This document shows, piece by piece, positions 34,814 through 43,436 of a stretch of DNA of 64,000 nucleotides. Origin of the DNA: RUG12461 sp045661345. Lineage in GTDB: Bacteria > Bacillota > Clostridia > Lachnospirales > Lachnospiraceae. Under the pieces are notes generated by a model, which saw only the letters and a program-made list of their open reading frames with translations, was not told the DNA's origin and searched no databases. The translations under genes were made by a program, and so were the position numbers. The first letter of the stretch is position 1. Each line of letters starts with the position of its first letter. The DNA is taken from the NCBI GenBank assembly GCA_045661345.1, contig JAZRFM010000001.1:11152-75151 (forward strand). Direction: 5' to 3'.

Positions 34814-35245
34814 TCACCTCCTCTTTCTGACAGCCAGGCTGCCAAGTTTTTTTTGCATAAAAGGCTGTAAATACGCTGATATCTTGAGGCTGATCACCCC
34901 AAGCAGCGAAGCCAGCACATATCCGATCTCGAAATAGGTCATCAGTCCCAGTGCCACAGCGATAATGCCGTATCTCAGGATCGCGTGCAGGACTGCTTTT
35001 GCTTTCGCCTGCTTCTCTGTCATGAAGTCGGTGAGGTCTGCAATGACAAGTGCCATATGTACCGCCATAAAGACAGCCGCACCGATCCCGATCCACAGAC
35101 CAATGGTGTATTTACGCCAGTCCGGTACAAACCAGACCCCGATAAATTCCGCCAGAAGCCCGTAAAGCAGAATCCCGAGCAGCAATCCCGGAAGAGCCGT
35201 ATTCAGACTATGGAGCTTTTCGATCAGTCTTTTCATCGGTCTCAT
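34814..35245 (-). CDS. ATP synthase accessory membrane protein, AtpI-like
   Basis: 143 residues from ATG at 35245 with AAGGTG upstream. Four predicted helices (GLLLGILLYGLLAEFIGVWF, TIGLWIGIGAAVFMAVHMALV, AILRYGIIAVALGLMTYFEIG, YVLASLLGVISLKISAYLQPF). Position directly before atpB and this topology match AtpI, which helps c-ring assembly. Similarity to characterised AtpI is weak, so the name is by context. Overlaps the next upstream gene by 38 bases. Confidence 0.8.
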   Translation of the reverse strand: MRPMKRLIEKLHSLNTALPGLLLGILLYGLLAEFIGVWFVPDWRKYTIGLWIGIGAAVFMAVHMALVIADLTDFMTEKQAKAKAVLHAILRYGIIAVALGLMTYFEIGYVLASLLGVISLKISAYLQPFMQKKLGSLAVRKRR

Positions 35246-35456
35246 ACACCTTCTTCGCCTGCACATAACAATTCCGAAAACCCGCCAAAGCACCCGCAAA
35301 GAGCAGCAGGATCAGCGGCCAGGCAGCTCCGGTCTTCCGATAGATCAGCATTCCGAGCAACAGACACAGAAAAATGGGCACCAACATATTGATGCCAAAT
35401 TGCATTACCAGGGTGAATGCTCTGAAAACGCTGTGATTACGCTTTTTTGAACTCAT
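35208..35456 (-). CDS. Small membrane protein, AtpZ-like
   Basis: 82 residues with two membrane helices (LVMQFGINMLVPIFLCLLLG and WPLILLLFAGALAGF) and basic ends. Small two-helix proteins of the AtpZ family commonly open clostridial atp operons, and the second helix ending GFRN fits. It overlaps the rubredoxin gene by 20 bases in another frame and the AtpI-like gene by 38 bases. Confidence 0.8.
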   Translation of the reverse strand: MSSKKRNHSVFRAFTLVMQFGINMLVPIFLCLLLGMLIYRKTGAAWPLILLLFAGALAGFRNCYVQAKKVYETDEKTDRKAP

Positions 35457-35595
35457 CCTTGCCTACGCCGCACAACGGGCATACCCAGTCCGCAGGGAGA
35501 TCGGCAAATGCGGTTCCGGGAGCGATCCCGTTATCCGGATCTCCAACCGCGGGGTCATATTCATAACCGCAGGTTTCGCATACGTATTTATCCAT
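35437..35595 (-). CDS. Rubredoxin
   Basis: 52 residues: MDKYVCETCGYEYDPAVGDP then NGIAPGTAFADLPADWVCPL and CGVGKDEFKKA. Four Cys in CETCG and CPLCG bind one iron, and the aromatic core residues (Tyr4, Tyr11, Tyr13, Trp38) are present. A small cytoplasmic one-electron carrier, often in oxygen or peroxide defence. GGAGG lies before the ATG. It starts 26 bases after the radical SAM gene and overlaps the AtpZ-like gene, so it sits inside what looks like a continuous transcript. Confidence 0.97.
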   Translation of the reverse strand: MDKYVCETCGYEYDPAVGDPDNGIAPGTAFADLPADWVCPLCGVGKDEFKKA

Positions 35596-35621
35596 AAACT
35601 TTTCCTCCGTTTCATCACAAA

Positions 35622-36875
35622 CTACGTTACTACTTTATCACAATTCTCTTGTGGTTTCCACCAAAAAATCTTATCATTTTCGATTTTTTTCGTAAGTTTT
35701 TTTATGAAGAAGGCACGAATCTCCTCTTCCAGCGCCGCATCGTAGCAGGCTACTCCACCCTCGTTCCGGTAAGGATAACAGGCCGTCGGGGACGTCGGGT
35801 CACTTTTGCGCATGTGACGAAGATAACCGTGGGGAATACGAAACGCCCCGATGCTCACATCCTTGATTGCGCCAAAATCCAGGGTTTCCATGACCTCATC
35901 CAGAAAGGCATCGTAAACCGCTTTCCAATTCTCGCAATAGAGCACGGGGTCAAAGCACAGACGGACCGGAAAACCCTTTTTCATCGCAAAATCTGCAGCT
36001 TTCAGCCGTGCCTCCAGTGATGGTGTTCCGGCTTCGTAGGTGCGCACAACCGGTTCCGGTGACAGGGTGTAGGCAAAGATCAGGTTTCCGGAGGATGTCT
36101 GTCTGTCAAAAAAACCCGTGGCAGCGCTTTTGGTACGTATTTCCGCGACCAGCGCCGGGTGATCATCCGCAAAAGCTTTCCATTCTTCCAAAAATCCCGT
36201 CCATGCCTCAAGTGCCAGCAGATCCGTGTCGTAAGAAAGGCACAGATATACCGGATGCTCCTGCAAAAGCGCCCTCAGCTCTGCAAAGTAATCCTCCAGG
36301 TTCACGAAAACCACTACGGATTCGGAAGGGTACATGCCCTTCAGGAAACAATAGTCGCAGTCAAAGAAACAGTTCATGACCTGGGAGGTGTAATAGAAAT
36401 AACGATTCCCGAAATCCTGACAGACCGGCGCTCCGGGATAATAAAGACGTCCTTTCTTTTCCGCCAGAATCAGCGTCTGCCGTCCCTTTTCATGATACCG
36501 GAACACATCCTTGTAGTGGGTGATCTCTTCCACCTTCGCGTCCGGAAAGCGGGACAGGATCCGCTCCGTCCGGGGGTGATGACGTATCGCGCCCTCCATG
36601 AGAACCCGTCTGATCCCGGAGCTTTTACGGGATGATTTTGTCTGCTCTGCAGCAGATACCAGGGGCAGCGGTATGGCACGAATCTCCTCTTCGATCCTGC
36701 GCAGGATCTCTTTTCCTTCGCGTTTGTCCCTGACCGGCAAAGCGTATCGTTTCTCCCACTCCGCGATCCTTCTCTCCGGATCAGCGCCGGAAAGCGCCAG
36801 ATACGAAAGAGCCTGACGCAAAGAAAGCTCCATTGTCTCAGAACAACGGAGCTTTTCTGATAATTCTGTTCTCAA
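35622..36875 (-). CDS. Radical SAM protein, spore photoproduct lyase family-like
   Basis: 417 residues. The radical SAM cluster motif is CFFDCDYCFLKG (Cys169, 173, 176), a CxxxCxxC spacing; the context YYTSQVMNCFFDCDYCFLKG and LCLSYDTDLLALE, CFDPVLYCENW, GAFRIPHGYL match the SplB-related family. SplB repairs the spore photoproduct thymine dimer in DNA. Family members also occur beside unrelated genes, so DNA repair is likely but unproven. The N-terminal 110 residues are family-poor and charged. The start is uncertain: a TTG at 36875 overlaps the EAL gene stop, and an ATG at 36833 is the alternative. Confidence 0.82.
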   Translation of the reverse strand: MRTELSEKLRCSETMELSLRQALSYLALSGADPERRIAEWEKRYALPVRDKREGKEILRRIEEEIRAIPLPLVSAAEQTKSSRKSSGIRRVLMEGAIRHHPRTERILSRFPDAKVEEITHYKDVFRYHEKGRQTLILAEKKGRLYYPGAPVCQDFGNRYFYYTSQVMNCFFDCDYCFLKGMYPSESVVVFVNLEDYFAELRALLQEHPVYLCLSYDTDLLALEAWTGFLEEWKAFADDHPALVAEIRTKSAATGFFDRQTSSGNLIFAYTLSPEPVVRTYEAGTPSLEARLKAADFAMKKGFPVRLCFDPVLYCENWKAVYDAFLDEVMETLDFGAIKDVSIGAFRIPHGYLRHMRKSDPTSPTACYPYRNEGGVACYDAALEEEIRAFFIKKLTKKIENDKIFWWKPQENCDKVVT

Positions 36876-37654
36876 TACACCAGCCGAGTTTCGAATTCGG
36901 CTTTGGGCAGCGGTTTGTCAAAGAAGTAGCCTTGTGCAAGCATGCAATGAGCTTCTTTCAGGATCTTCACCTGCTCTACCGTCTCCACGCCCTCCGCAAG
37001 GCACTCCAGTCCCATATCCCCGGCCAGATTGATGAGATGCTTTAACATCACATAATGTCTGGTCTGCATATCACCGTTTTCCGGTACAAATCCTTTATCG
37101 ATCTTCAGCATATTCCAGGGCAGATCACTGATCAGGTTCAGAGAGGAATATCCCACACCGAAATCATCCACCGAAGTCCGGACTCCCTCCTCGGACAGGC
37201 TGCCCACAACAAGCTTCAGGTCCTGAAAACCGACATCTGCCGTCGTCTCCGTCAGTTCAATTTCCACCAGATCACGCGGTATACCGTTTTTATCGATAAT
37301 ATGCAGGATCTCGGCAACCAGCTTTTCATTCATCTCATGGACACGCGAGAGATTCACCGAAGTCCGTACCGGCTTCCACCCCTTGCTGATCCAGCCGTGT
37401 ATGTCCCAGCAAACATGATCCAGCATATAAAAATCCAGCTCCGTGATCTGTCCGTTCTGTTCGAATACAGGGATAAAGCGGAACGGGGGAAGCAGGCTCC
37501 CGTCGTGAAGCCAGCGGCAAAGAGCCTCTGCACCCGCCAGGGTATAATCCTTCAGGGCCACCTTTGGCTGGTAGTATACCAGAAACTCTTCATTTCGAAT
37601 CGCCTCCGGAAAGAGCTCTATGACATTCAGTTCTTCCGGTTTGTCTTGTGACAT
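36872..37654 (-). CDS. EAL-domain cyclic di-GMP phosphodiesterase
   Basis: 260 residues, an EAL domain with no attached sensor. All catalytic motifs look intact: AEALCRW (EALxR), SVNLS, EIELTET, SVDDFGVGYSS, KIDKGF, LAEGVET and QGYFFDKPL. It should hydrolyse c-di-GMP to pGpG. It follows the kinase-like gene by 31 bases, so the two may work together. A GGDEF protein lies 2.4 kb away (40091-41749). Confidence 0.92.
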   Translation of the reverse strand: MSQDKPEELNVIELFPEAIRNEEFLVYYQPKVALKDYTLAGAEALCRWLHDGSLLPPFRFIPVFEQNGQITELDFYMLDHVCWDIHGWISKGWKPVRTSVNLSRVHEMNEKLVAEILHIIDKNGIPRDLVEIELTETTADVGFQDLKLVVGSLSEEGVRTSVDDFGVGYSSLNLISDLPWNMLKIDKGFVPENGDMQTRHYVMLKHLINLAGDMGLECLAEGVETVEQVKILKEAHCMLAQGYFFDKPLPKAEFETRLVY

Positions 37655-37685
37655 ATGGTCCCTCGCATGGTCTCATCGGTTACGA

Positions 37686-38420
37686 TCATGTCAACTGCAC
37701 CGCAAGCTGCGGAATCTCAAGCGTTACCATGTTCAGATTCTTATTCTCATCCCGTCCGAAATGTACCTTGCCGGACATCTGATACATGAGATAGCCAAAA
37801 ATGGAAAACCCGTGGTCGCTTTTTTTGGTATCCGTCCGTTCCACGGAAAAAAGATCACCTTTCCGGACATATTTGCGAATCATCTCTATGAGTTCCGGTT
37901 CCATGGGGTCTCCGCCATCCACGATGGTGATGGTCAGCATGGATGCATAGGAACGCGGCTCCGCAGAGAATACAACCCTGATCCTTCCGCCTTTCATCCG
38001 GTTATAGCAATGACCCAAAAATCCGTTCACCACATAACGGATCCGCATATCGTCGCCAAACAGCTGCGGCGGCATCTCCTCCTGTATCTGAAACTCAATC
38101 TGAAGTCCCATTCCGCGGCTCAGGTTGTTCTCACGCTCGATTCCATCCACCAGTTCCCTGACATCATACACGCGTTCTTCCAGATTTTCTCCGCCGATCA
38201 GATTCATGTAATTCATCAGGCGATCTACCATGGACAATGTGGCCATCCCCTGATCCATCACCTTTTGCAGTGCTTTCTGAATGGTGGCGGGATCCGGCGC
38301 CAGTCCGTTTTCCATGGCGGTATAGACGATGCTTTCGATCTGCTGCTGCATCATCATATTCAGGTTCATATAATAGTCGGAACGATATTTCTCATAGCTG
38401 TACGCTTTCGTCTTCTTCAT
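37686..38420 (-). CDS. Histidine-kinase-like ATPase-fold protein without clear phospho-acceptor His
   Basis: 244 residues. The first 85 residues are helical and resemble a dimerisation domain (MATLSMVDRLMNYMNLI), but no H-box His is evident. The remainder resembles a GHKL ATPase: RYVVNGFLGHCYNRMKGGRI as an N-box, ITIVDGG as G1, GFSIFGYLMYQMSGKVHF as a G2-like region. Asn in the N-box is present, but other ATP-binding signatures are weak. It may bind nucleotide or simply act as a dimeric partner of the EAL protein. First gene of the run that ends with the ATP synthase; a plausible -10 TATGAT (38473-38478) lies upstream. Confidence 0.55.
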   Translation of the reverse strand: MKKTKAYSYEKYRSDYYMNLNMMMQQQIESIVYTAMENGLAPDPATIQKALQKVMDQGMATLSMVDRLMNYMNLIGGENLEERVYDVRELVDGIERENNLSRGMGLQIEFQIQEEMPPQLFGDDMRIRYVVNGFLGHCYNRMKGGRIRVVFSAEPRSYASMLTITIVDGGDPMEPELIEMIRKYVRKGDLFSVERTDTKKSDHGFSIFGYLMYQMSGKVHFGRDENKNLNMVTLEIPQLAVQLT

Positions 38421-38506
38421 TCCGTGAGCCCCTACCCATTTCCCTGAGATGATTTATTTACCTATCTTTCTTATCATACCATAGAAATCCGGCCTTTGCA
38501 CTTTTT

Positions 38507-38535
38507 TTGACAAATGGACATTCACCGATTATAAT
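38507..38535 (+). promoter_or_regulatory. Perfect consensus promoter of SRP RNA gene
   Basis: TTGACA (38507-38512), 17-bp spacer, TATAAT (38530-38535). The RNA is expected to start about 7 bases later, near 38542. No mismatch to the sigma-A consensus, as fits a strongly expressed stable RNA. Confidence 0.93.
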
Positions 38536-38542
38536 AAGATTT

Positions 38543-38812
38543 CCGGGCAGCCGGGGCGTTAGCGGTGCCCTGCACCAGCAATCCGCTACAGCTGGGGTGA
38601 TATCCCGCCGCGGGCTTTCCGGTTCACATGCAGCCCCTTGCAGGCGGCGTTGAGGTTTGGGTCTTACGCAACGGAAATCTGTGAATCGTGTCAGGTTGGG
38701 AACAAAGCAGCACTAAGCAGAACCTTTCGTGTGCCGTGAGGTCGCCTGAGCCGAGCCAAATGTGAGGAAAGCGGTTTGGATCGGGGTTCAAAGCGGGATG
38801 CCCGGTTTTTTT
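38543..38812 (+). ncRNA. ffs: Signal recognition particle RNA, large bacterial type
   Basis: The conserved domain IV apex is at 38688-38717: GTCAGG, then TTGGGAACAA folding as a GGAA tetraloop closed by UUG/CAA, then AGCAGCAC. The ends pair (CCGGGCA at 38543 with TGCCCGG at 38799-38805), followed by a run of seven T. At about 270 bases it should include an Alu-like 5' domain, as in Bacillus and Clostridia. It binds Ffh and targets membrane proteins. Convergent with tadA, whose stop overlaps the T-run. Confidence 0.93.
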
Positions 38813-39269
38813 ATTCCTGCAGCCGCAGTTTTTTAAAAAAATCCTGCAGGATTTGTGCACATTCCTTTTCCAAAATCCCCTCGACAATCTCTGCCTGATG
38901 ATTGAATTCCTTCCTCTGCAGCAAATTCAATATGGATCCCGCACATCCGGCTTTGGGATTTTTCGCACCGATCACGACTCTGGGAATGCGTGATTGCACA
39001 ATTGCACCTGCACACATCTGGCAGGGTTCCAGTGTCACATACAGGGTACAATCCTCCAGACGCCAGTCCCCGGTTTTCCGGTCGGCTTTCCGGATCGCCG
39101 CCAGCTCTGCATGCGCCAGCACATTCTTGTCCGTATTCCGGCGATTATAGCCTCTGGCGATGATCTTCTCGTTTTGCACGATCACGCATCCGATGGGGAC
39201 TTCCTGCAGGGCAAATGCCTTTTTTGCCTCTTTCAGTGCTTCTTTCATGTACTTTTCGTGAGAATTCAT
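38811..39269 (-). CDS. tadA: tRNA(Arg) adenosine-34 deaminase
   Basis: 152 residues. Zinc deaminase motifs HAELAAI (His and catalytic Glu) and PCQMCAGAI (two Cys), with VPIGCVIV and NRRNTDKNVLAHAE. Makes inosine at the wobble position of tRNA-Arg(ACG). The ATG is only 17 bases from the divergent GNAT start, so its promoter must lie inside that gene. Neighbouring the SRP RNA gene is common in Firmicutes. Confidence 0.95.
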   Translation of the reverse strand: MNSHEKYMKEALKEAKKAFALQEVPIGCVIVQNEKIIARGYNRRNTDKNVLAHAELAAIRKADRKTGDWRLEDCTLYVTLEPCQMCAGAIVQSRIPRVVIGAKNPKAGCAGSILNLLQRKEFNHQAEIVEGILEKECAQILQDFFKKLRLQE

Positions 39270-39286
39270 CTATAATACCTACTATC

Positions 39287-39856
39287 ATGAAACTTCGATA
39301 TGAAACAGACCGACTCATTTTAAGAATTCTGGAACCCGCCGGAGCCGATTCCGTTCTCCGTTTTTACCTGGACAACAAGGAACTCTTTGAGCGAAACGAA
39401 CCGGACCGGGAAGAAGGCTTCTATACCGCAGAGCATCAACACGCGATTCTGGCTGCTGAGTACAATATGGCTGTGCAAGGAACACTCTATCGTTTCTGGC
39501 TTTTTCGGAAAAGTGCCCCGACTGAGATCATCGGAACCGTGAGTGTCCGCGATATCAAACGGCACTATCGCCAGAGCTGTCTCATCGGTTACAAGCTGGG
39601 AGAGCGTTATTTCCATCAGGGCTATGCCACCGAGGCATTGCGGGAGATCATCCGTATCATCTTTGACGAGCTCCTGCTTCACCGCATTACGGCTCAGGTC
39701 ATGACGGATAATGAGGCATCCATCCGGCTCATGGAGCGACTCGGCTTTGTCAACGAAGGAATTGAACGAAAAGTCTTTTATCTCAACGGGGCGTGGACGG
39801 ATCACATCCGTTACAGTCTGATCTCAAGCCATCCTGTGATTCCTGAGAACGACTGA
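39287..39856 (+). CDS. GNAT family acetyltransferase (RimJ/RimL-like)
   Basis: 189 residues from ATG 39287. GNAT motifs: ETDRLILRILEPAGADSVLRF, IIGTVSV, SCLIGYKLGERYFHQGYATEA (acetyl-CoA loop region), DNEASIRLMERLGFVNEG. Resembles RimJ/RimL-type N-acetyltransferases; the target is unknown. There is no Shine-Dalgarno, and a perfect TATAAT (39271-39276) lies 10 bases before the ATG, so the mRNA is probably leaderless. The 3' end overlaps the convergent GIY-YIG gene by 74 bases. Confidence 0.88.
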   Translation: MKLRYETDRLILRILEPAGADSVLRFYLDNKELFERNEPDREEGFYTAEHQHAILAAEYNMAVQGTLYRFWLFRKSAPTEIIGTVSVRDIKRHYRQSCLIGYKLGERYFHQGYATEALREIIRIIFDELLLHRITAQVMTDNEASIRLMERLGFVNEGIERKVFYLNGAWTDHIRYSLISSHPVIPEND

Positions 39857-40094
39857 TGAGCTGTTCCTTTTTTTGGCGTGTCATTTTCTTGATCTCGGCT
39901 TCCCGCTTCATCGCCGCCTCTTTTGTGTCAAAGGTTTCCGTATAAACGAAGCGGACCGGCCTTCGGGAGGCAGGTCTGGTATACTTGGCGCCTTTTCCGC
40001 TGTTATGTGCTTTTAACCGTTTCCCGAGATCATTGGTCCAGCCGGTATAAAGGGTATGATCCGCACACTCCAGAATATACGTATAATGATTCAT
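39783..40094 (-). CDS. GIY-YIG nuclease-fold protein (UPF0213 type)
   Basis: 103 residues. The fold's motifs appear as YTYILEC, LYTGWTND (GIY-YIG in variant form), GKGAKYTR and EIKKMTRQKKEQLI, matching small stand-alone GIY-YIG proteins such as E. coli YhbQ. Probable DNA nuclease in repair or housekeeping; role not established. The ATG overlaps the GGDEF gene stop by four bases. Confidence 0.9.
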   Translation of the reverse strand: MNHYTYILECADHTLYTGWTNDLGKRLKAHNSGKGAKYTRPASRRPVRFVYTETFDTKEAAMKREAEIKKMTRQKKEQLISRSQESQDGLRSDCNGCDPSTPR

Positions 40095-41749
40095 GTAAGA
40101 TCCACGTCGGACATGCCCTCCAGTGCTTTTGCCTGTATCGCATCATAGGCACAGACCTTCAGGCTGTTCCGGCTTACCTTTTTGATCTGATAGAGCATCT
40201 CATCCGCCAGACGCAGAAAATCCCCGGGACGGTCGTCTTTTGACGGAATACCCTGACACGCACCCTGTGAGATGGTAACCACGGACGCTGCCCTGGAATA
40301 CCGGTGCTCCATCCCCATGTCCTTGATTTTATCCCGCAATTCCTCCATCAGGGCCTCGACTTCTTCCTTGTCATATCCCGTGTAAATCAGCACGAATTCG
40401 TCGCCGCCGTAACGGGCGGCAAATACACCGGGATGTTCCTGCATGGAGCTGATCTGTTTTGCCACAGCCTGAATGCAGACATCTCCCTTCTGGTGACCGT
40501 AGTTGTCGTTAAACTGCTTGAAATAGTCGATGTCCAGTATCTCCATACCGAACTGGTATTGATTCTCCAGTGCTTCGTCAAATCTCCTTTTTGCTTCCAG
40601 ATTCAGGCAGAACCGGTTTGCCAGACCGGTCAGTGCATCTGTTTCCGACTGCTGATGCAGCTTTTCATTTTCTTCGCGCATCTCCTGTTGGCGCCTGGTG
40701 GATTCCTCCAGGAAGTTCCGGATATTCAGCATCTTTCCGATGATGTAATTGTTTTCTTTTTCCATCATATCGGAAATCTCATAATAGAGCCCGGCAGCCT
40801 GCAGATAACCCGCATTTTCTCCAACGAATTTGTAATACTTGATCTTCAGCCCCAGAATCCTTTTTTCCAGATTATGGATCCCCGACTGCTTTGTGAAGGA
40901 TTCCAGCTTATTCAGCAGCACCCACAGTTCATTGTACTTTTCCGTCTCCAGGAGAAGTTCACAGTACCGGAAAATGTCCTCGAAAATGTCCATCAGCGGG
41001 AACTCCATGTTCATCAGGCCGGAGACCTGGTCGATTGCATCGTCCCGCAGGGAGAATTTTTTTTCTTCATGGTAAATCCGTGCTTCGAAGCAATGATAAA
41101 CCAGAAGATTCACGGAATCCTCCTCCAGCTTTCCCGCTTTTTTGGCAAGATCCATATAACTGCGTCCCGCCATGAGGTCATGCCGCATAAGGCAGGTGTT
41201 GGCCAGACCGATGTTCGCACTGAATACCAGGCTTTCATGGCCCGGAAATGCCGGGTATTTCTGGAGGATCACCAGACCTGCTTCAAAAAACCGCGCCGCC
41301 TGCTGATAGTCTCCGCAGTTCATATACAGCATCCCGATGTTGATGTTGATGATCGTCCCCATCTCGTGGAGTCCGTAATTCTGGCAGTACTTCAGGGAAG
41401 TCAGGTAATAGTCCATGGCAAAGGGCGCGTTTCCCCGGTTCAGGGAAGTAATCGCCATGAGATTATATGCTCTGGTCAAAAGCTCCCATTGCTCCGATGC
41501 GTCCAGATAGGCCAGAGCCGTCATGATATTTCGTAAAAAATCCTCTGTCCGGTTCAGAATATAGTAATTCTCCGCCCGGAAATAATAGGCGAAACCGAGG
41601 AGCATGTTGTCGGATGTCTTCTTTCCCCGCTCTATCAGCTTTTCACAGCAATCCAGCATCGCCTCCGCGTTTACCCCACGGTTCATCAGGATCTTATTAG
41701 CCAGATCCCGCACATATTCTCCGTACTCGTCAAAAGGAAACACATCCAC
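40091..41749 (-). CDS. Diguanylate cyclase with TPR-like sensor region
   Basis: 552 residues from a GTG at 41749 that overlaps the ksgA stop by one base. Residues 1-360 are helical TPR-like repeats, then a coiled-coil linker (about 350-375, RRQQEMREENEKLHQQSE), then a GGDEF domain with DALTGLANR, DIDYFKQFNDNYGH and an intact RYGGDEF. No RxxD inhibitory site precedes the motif, so product inhibition may be absent. It makes c-di-GMP; with the EAL protein at 36872 it could form an on/off pair. TPR input suggests control by a protein or peptide partner. Confidence 0.92.
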   Translation of the reverse strand: MDVFPFDEYGEYVRDLANKILMNRGVNAEAMLDCCEKLIERGKKTSDNMLLGFAYYFRAENYYILNRTEDFLRNIMTALAYLDASEQWELLTRAYNLMAITSLNRGNAPFAMDYYLTSLKYCQNYGLHEMGTIININIGMLYMNCGDYQQAARFFEAGLVILQKYPAFPGHESLVFSANIGLANTCLMRHDLMAGRSYMDLAKKAGKLEEDSVNLLVYHCFEARIYHEEKKFSLRDDAIDQVSGLMNMEFPLMDIFEDIFRYCELLLETEKYNELWVLLNKLESFTKQSGIHNLEKRILGLKIKYYKFVGENAGYLQAAGLYYEISDMMEKENNYIIGKMLNIRNFLEESTRRQQEMREENEKLHQQSETDALTGLANRFCLNLEAKRRFDEALENQYQFGMEILDIDYFKQFNDNYGHQKGDVCIQAVAKQISSMQEHPGVFAARYGGDEFVLIYTGYDKEEVEALMEELRDKIKDMGMEHRYSRAASVVTISQGACQGIPSKDDRPGDFLRLADEMLYQIKKVSRNSLKVCAYDAIQAKALEGMSDVDLT

Positions 41750-42618
41750 TAGTCCAAAACCTCTTGTATTTTATCACTCAATCTTGCAAAATCCTGTAAT
41801 GACAACGTTTCTCCCCGTACCGTGGCAGGAAACCCGCAGGCCGAAATACACGCGGATGCCTGCTCTTTTGTCAGCGAAAACTCCGTCCCGTGGCTGATCC
41901 CGTTCTGCAGTGTTTTTCTGCGCTGGGCAAAAGAGGCACGGATCACCTGAAACATCAGCTTCGGATCACGTACCGTCACCGGCGGCGTGTCAAAAACACG
42001 GAAATGTACCACGGCACTGTGTGCATTCGGTCTCGGTATAAAGCAATTCGGCGGAACATAAGTGACGATCCGGGGATCGGCGGCGTACTGCACAGCCAGG
42101 GAGAGGGCACCGTAATCCTTTGTACCGGGCCGGGCACAGATACGCTCCGCCACTTCCTTCTGTACCATTACCGTCATGCCGGAAAGCGGTATATCCGATT
42201 CCAGGAGCTTCATCAGGATCGGTGTCGTGATATAATAAGGGAGATTTGCCAGCACCTTGATGGGTTTCCCCTCATGATACTGCGCAACAAGAGCACGTAT
42301 ATCCACCTTCAGGATATCTTCCTGCAGGATCACCGTATTATCGCATGCCGAAAGCGTATCCTTCAGGATCGGAATCAAACGGGGATCGATCTCGACTGCT
42401 GCCACGCGTTTCGCCGAAGCGGACAGAGCTTCCGTCATGGTGCCGATGCCCGGACCGATCTCCAGGACAAAGTCCTCCGGACCGATCCCGGCTGCCTCCA
42501 GGATCCTGTCCAGCACCAGAGGATCAATCAGAAAGTTCTGTCCATACTTCTTTTGAAATTGAAAATGATATTTCTGTAATACCGCGATCGTATTCCGGGG
42601 CTGGATCAGTTCCGTCAT
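41749..42618 (-). CDS. rsmA: 16S rRNA dimethyladenosine transferase
   Basis: 289 residues. SAM-binding motif LEIGPGIGTMTEAL, ILQEDILK, and catalytic NLPYYITTPILM. The N-terminus KKYGQNFLIDPLVLDRI is canonical. Dimethylates two adjacent adenosines near the 3' end of 16S rRNA (KsgA). ATG overlaps the tatD stop by four bases. Confidence 0.97.
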   Translation of the reverse strand: MTELIQPRNTIAVLQKYHFQFQKKYGQNFLIDPLVLDRILEAAGIGPEDFVLEIGPGIGTMTEALSASAKRVAAVEIDPRLIPILKDTLSACDNTVILQEDILKVDIRALVAQYHEGKPIKVLANLPYYITTPILMKLLESDIPLSGMTVMVQKEVAERICARPGTKDYGALSLAVQYAADPRIVTYVPPNCFIPRPNAHSAVVHFRVFDTPPVTVRDPKLMFQVIRASFAQRRKTLQNGISHGTEFSLTKEQASACISACGFPATVRGETLSLQDFARLSDKIQEVLD

Positions 42619-43424
42619 TTTTGATTCTCCCGTCCGTCAGCGGACTGCAGCTGCTCCAATCCGAACAGGGTGCAGGCATTGTGCCAGGTCACATCCTCTG
42701 TCTCCTCCGGAGAGATTCCCTTGATCCTGGATACAGCTGATACGACATACGGAAGATACAAAGAAGAATTGCGCTTTCCGCGATACGGCTCCGGTGCCAG
42801 ATAGGGGGCATCCGTTTCGAGAAGAATCCTGTCGAAGGGCACGGTTTCCAGCGTCTCCCTCAGTTTCTTTCCGTTTGAGAAGGTCACGACGCCGCCGATT
42901 CCGATATAATATCCCATCCGGACGTACTCCGCCGCCTGCTCCGCTGAATAGGAATAGCAATGAATCACCCCGGGGATCCGTTCCGCGGCCGCTTTTTGCA
43001 TGATATCAAATGTATCCTTTGCGGCATCTCTGGAATGAATGATCACGGGAAGTCCCGTTTCCTTTGCCAGAGACAGTTGTCTCTGAAACCAGAACCGCTG
43101 CGCTTCCCGTACCTTCGGATCTTTTTCCCAATAGTAATCCAGTCCGATCTCTCCGATGGCCACTGTTTTTTCCCGGGCAGCCAGCTGCCGGATCCGATCC
43201 AGCACTGTCTCGTCCAGTCCGCCGATATCGCTTGGATGAATCCCGACTGCCGCATAAATGAATGGATAGTCATCGGAAAGAGCCGGCGTCGTCCGCAGGG
43301 AGTCCGGATCCGCGCAGACATTCACTACCGCCCCGATTCCGTGCCGGGAAAAACCGGCAAGCAGTGCCTCCCTGTCCTCATCAAATCTGTGATCATCATA
43401 ATGCGCGTGGCTGTCGAAGATCAT
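42615..43424 (-). CDS. tatD: TatD-family metal-dependent deoxyribonuclease
   Basis: 269 residues. TIM-barrel metallohydrolase motifs: FDSHAHYDD, AVGIHPSDI, IGEIGLDYYW, IHSRDA, GVIHCYS, and LLETDAPYLAPEPYRGKRNS. Likely 3'-5' DNase in repair, as known for the family. Located between metG and ksgA, the typical Gram-positive order. Confidence 0.95.
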   Translation of the reverse strand: MIFDSHAHYDDHRFDEDREALLAGFSRHGIGAVVNVCADPDSLRTTPALSDDYPFIYAAVGIHPSDIGGLDETVLDRIRQLAAREKTVAIGEIGLDYYWEKDPKVREAQRFWFQRQLSLAKETGLPVIIHSRDAAKDTFDIMQKAAAERIPGVIHCYSYSAEQAAEYVRMGYYIGIGGVVTFSNGKKLRETLETVPFDRILLETDAPYLAPEPYRGKRNSSLYLPYVVSAVSRIKGISPEETEDVTWHNACTLFGLEQLQSADGRENQK

Positions 43425-43436
43425 CGCTTTCTGTTC

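Noticed and set aside
41749..42618. Plus-strand frames opposite ksgA, tatD and metG (for example 42960-44357)
   Set aside because: Long antisense frames are expected at this GC content and codon bias; His/Arg/Leu-rich with no domains.
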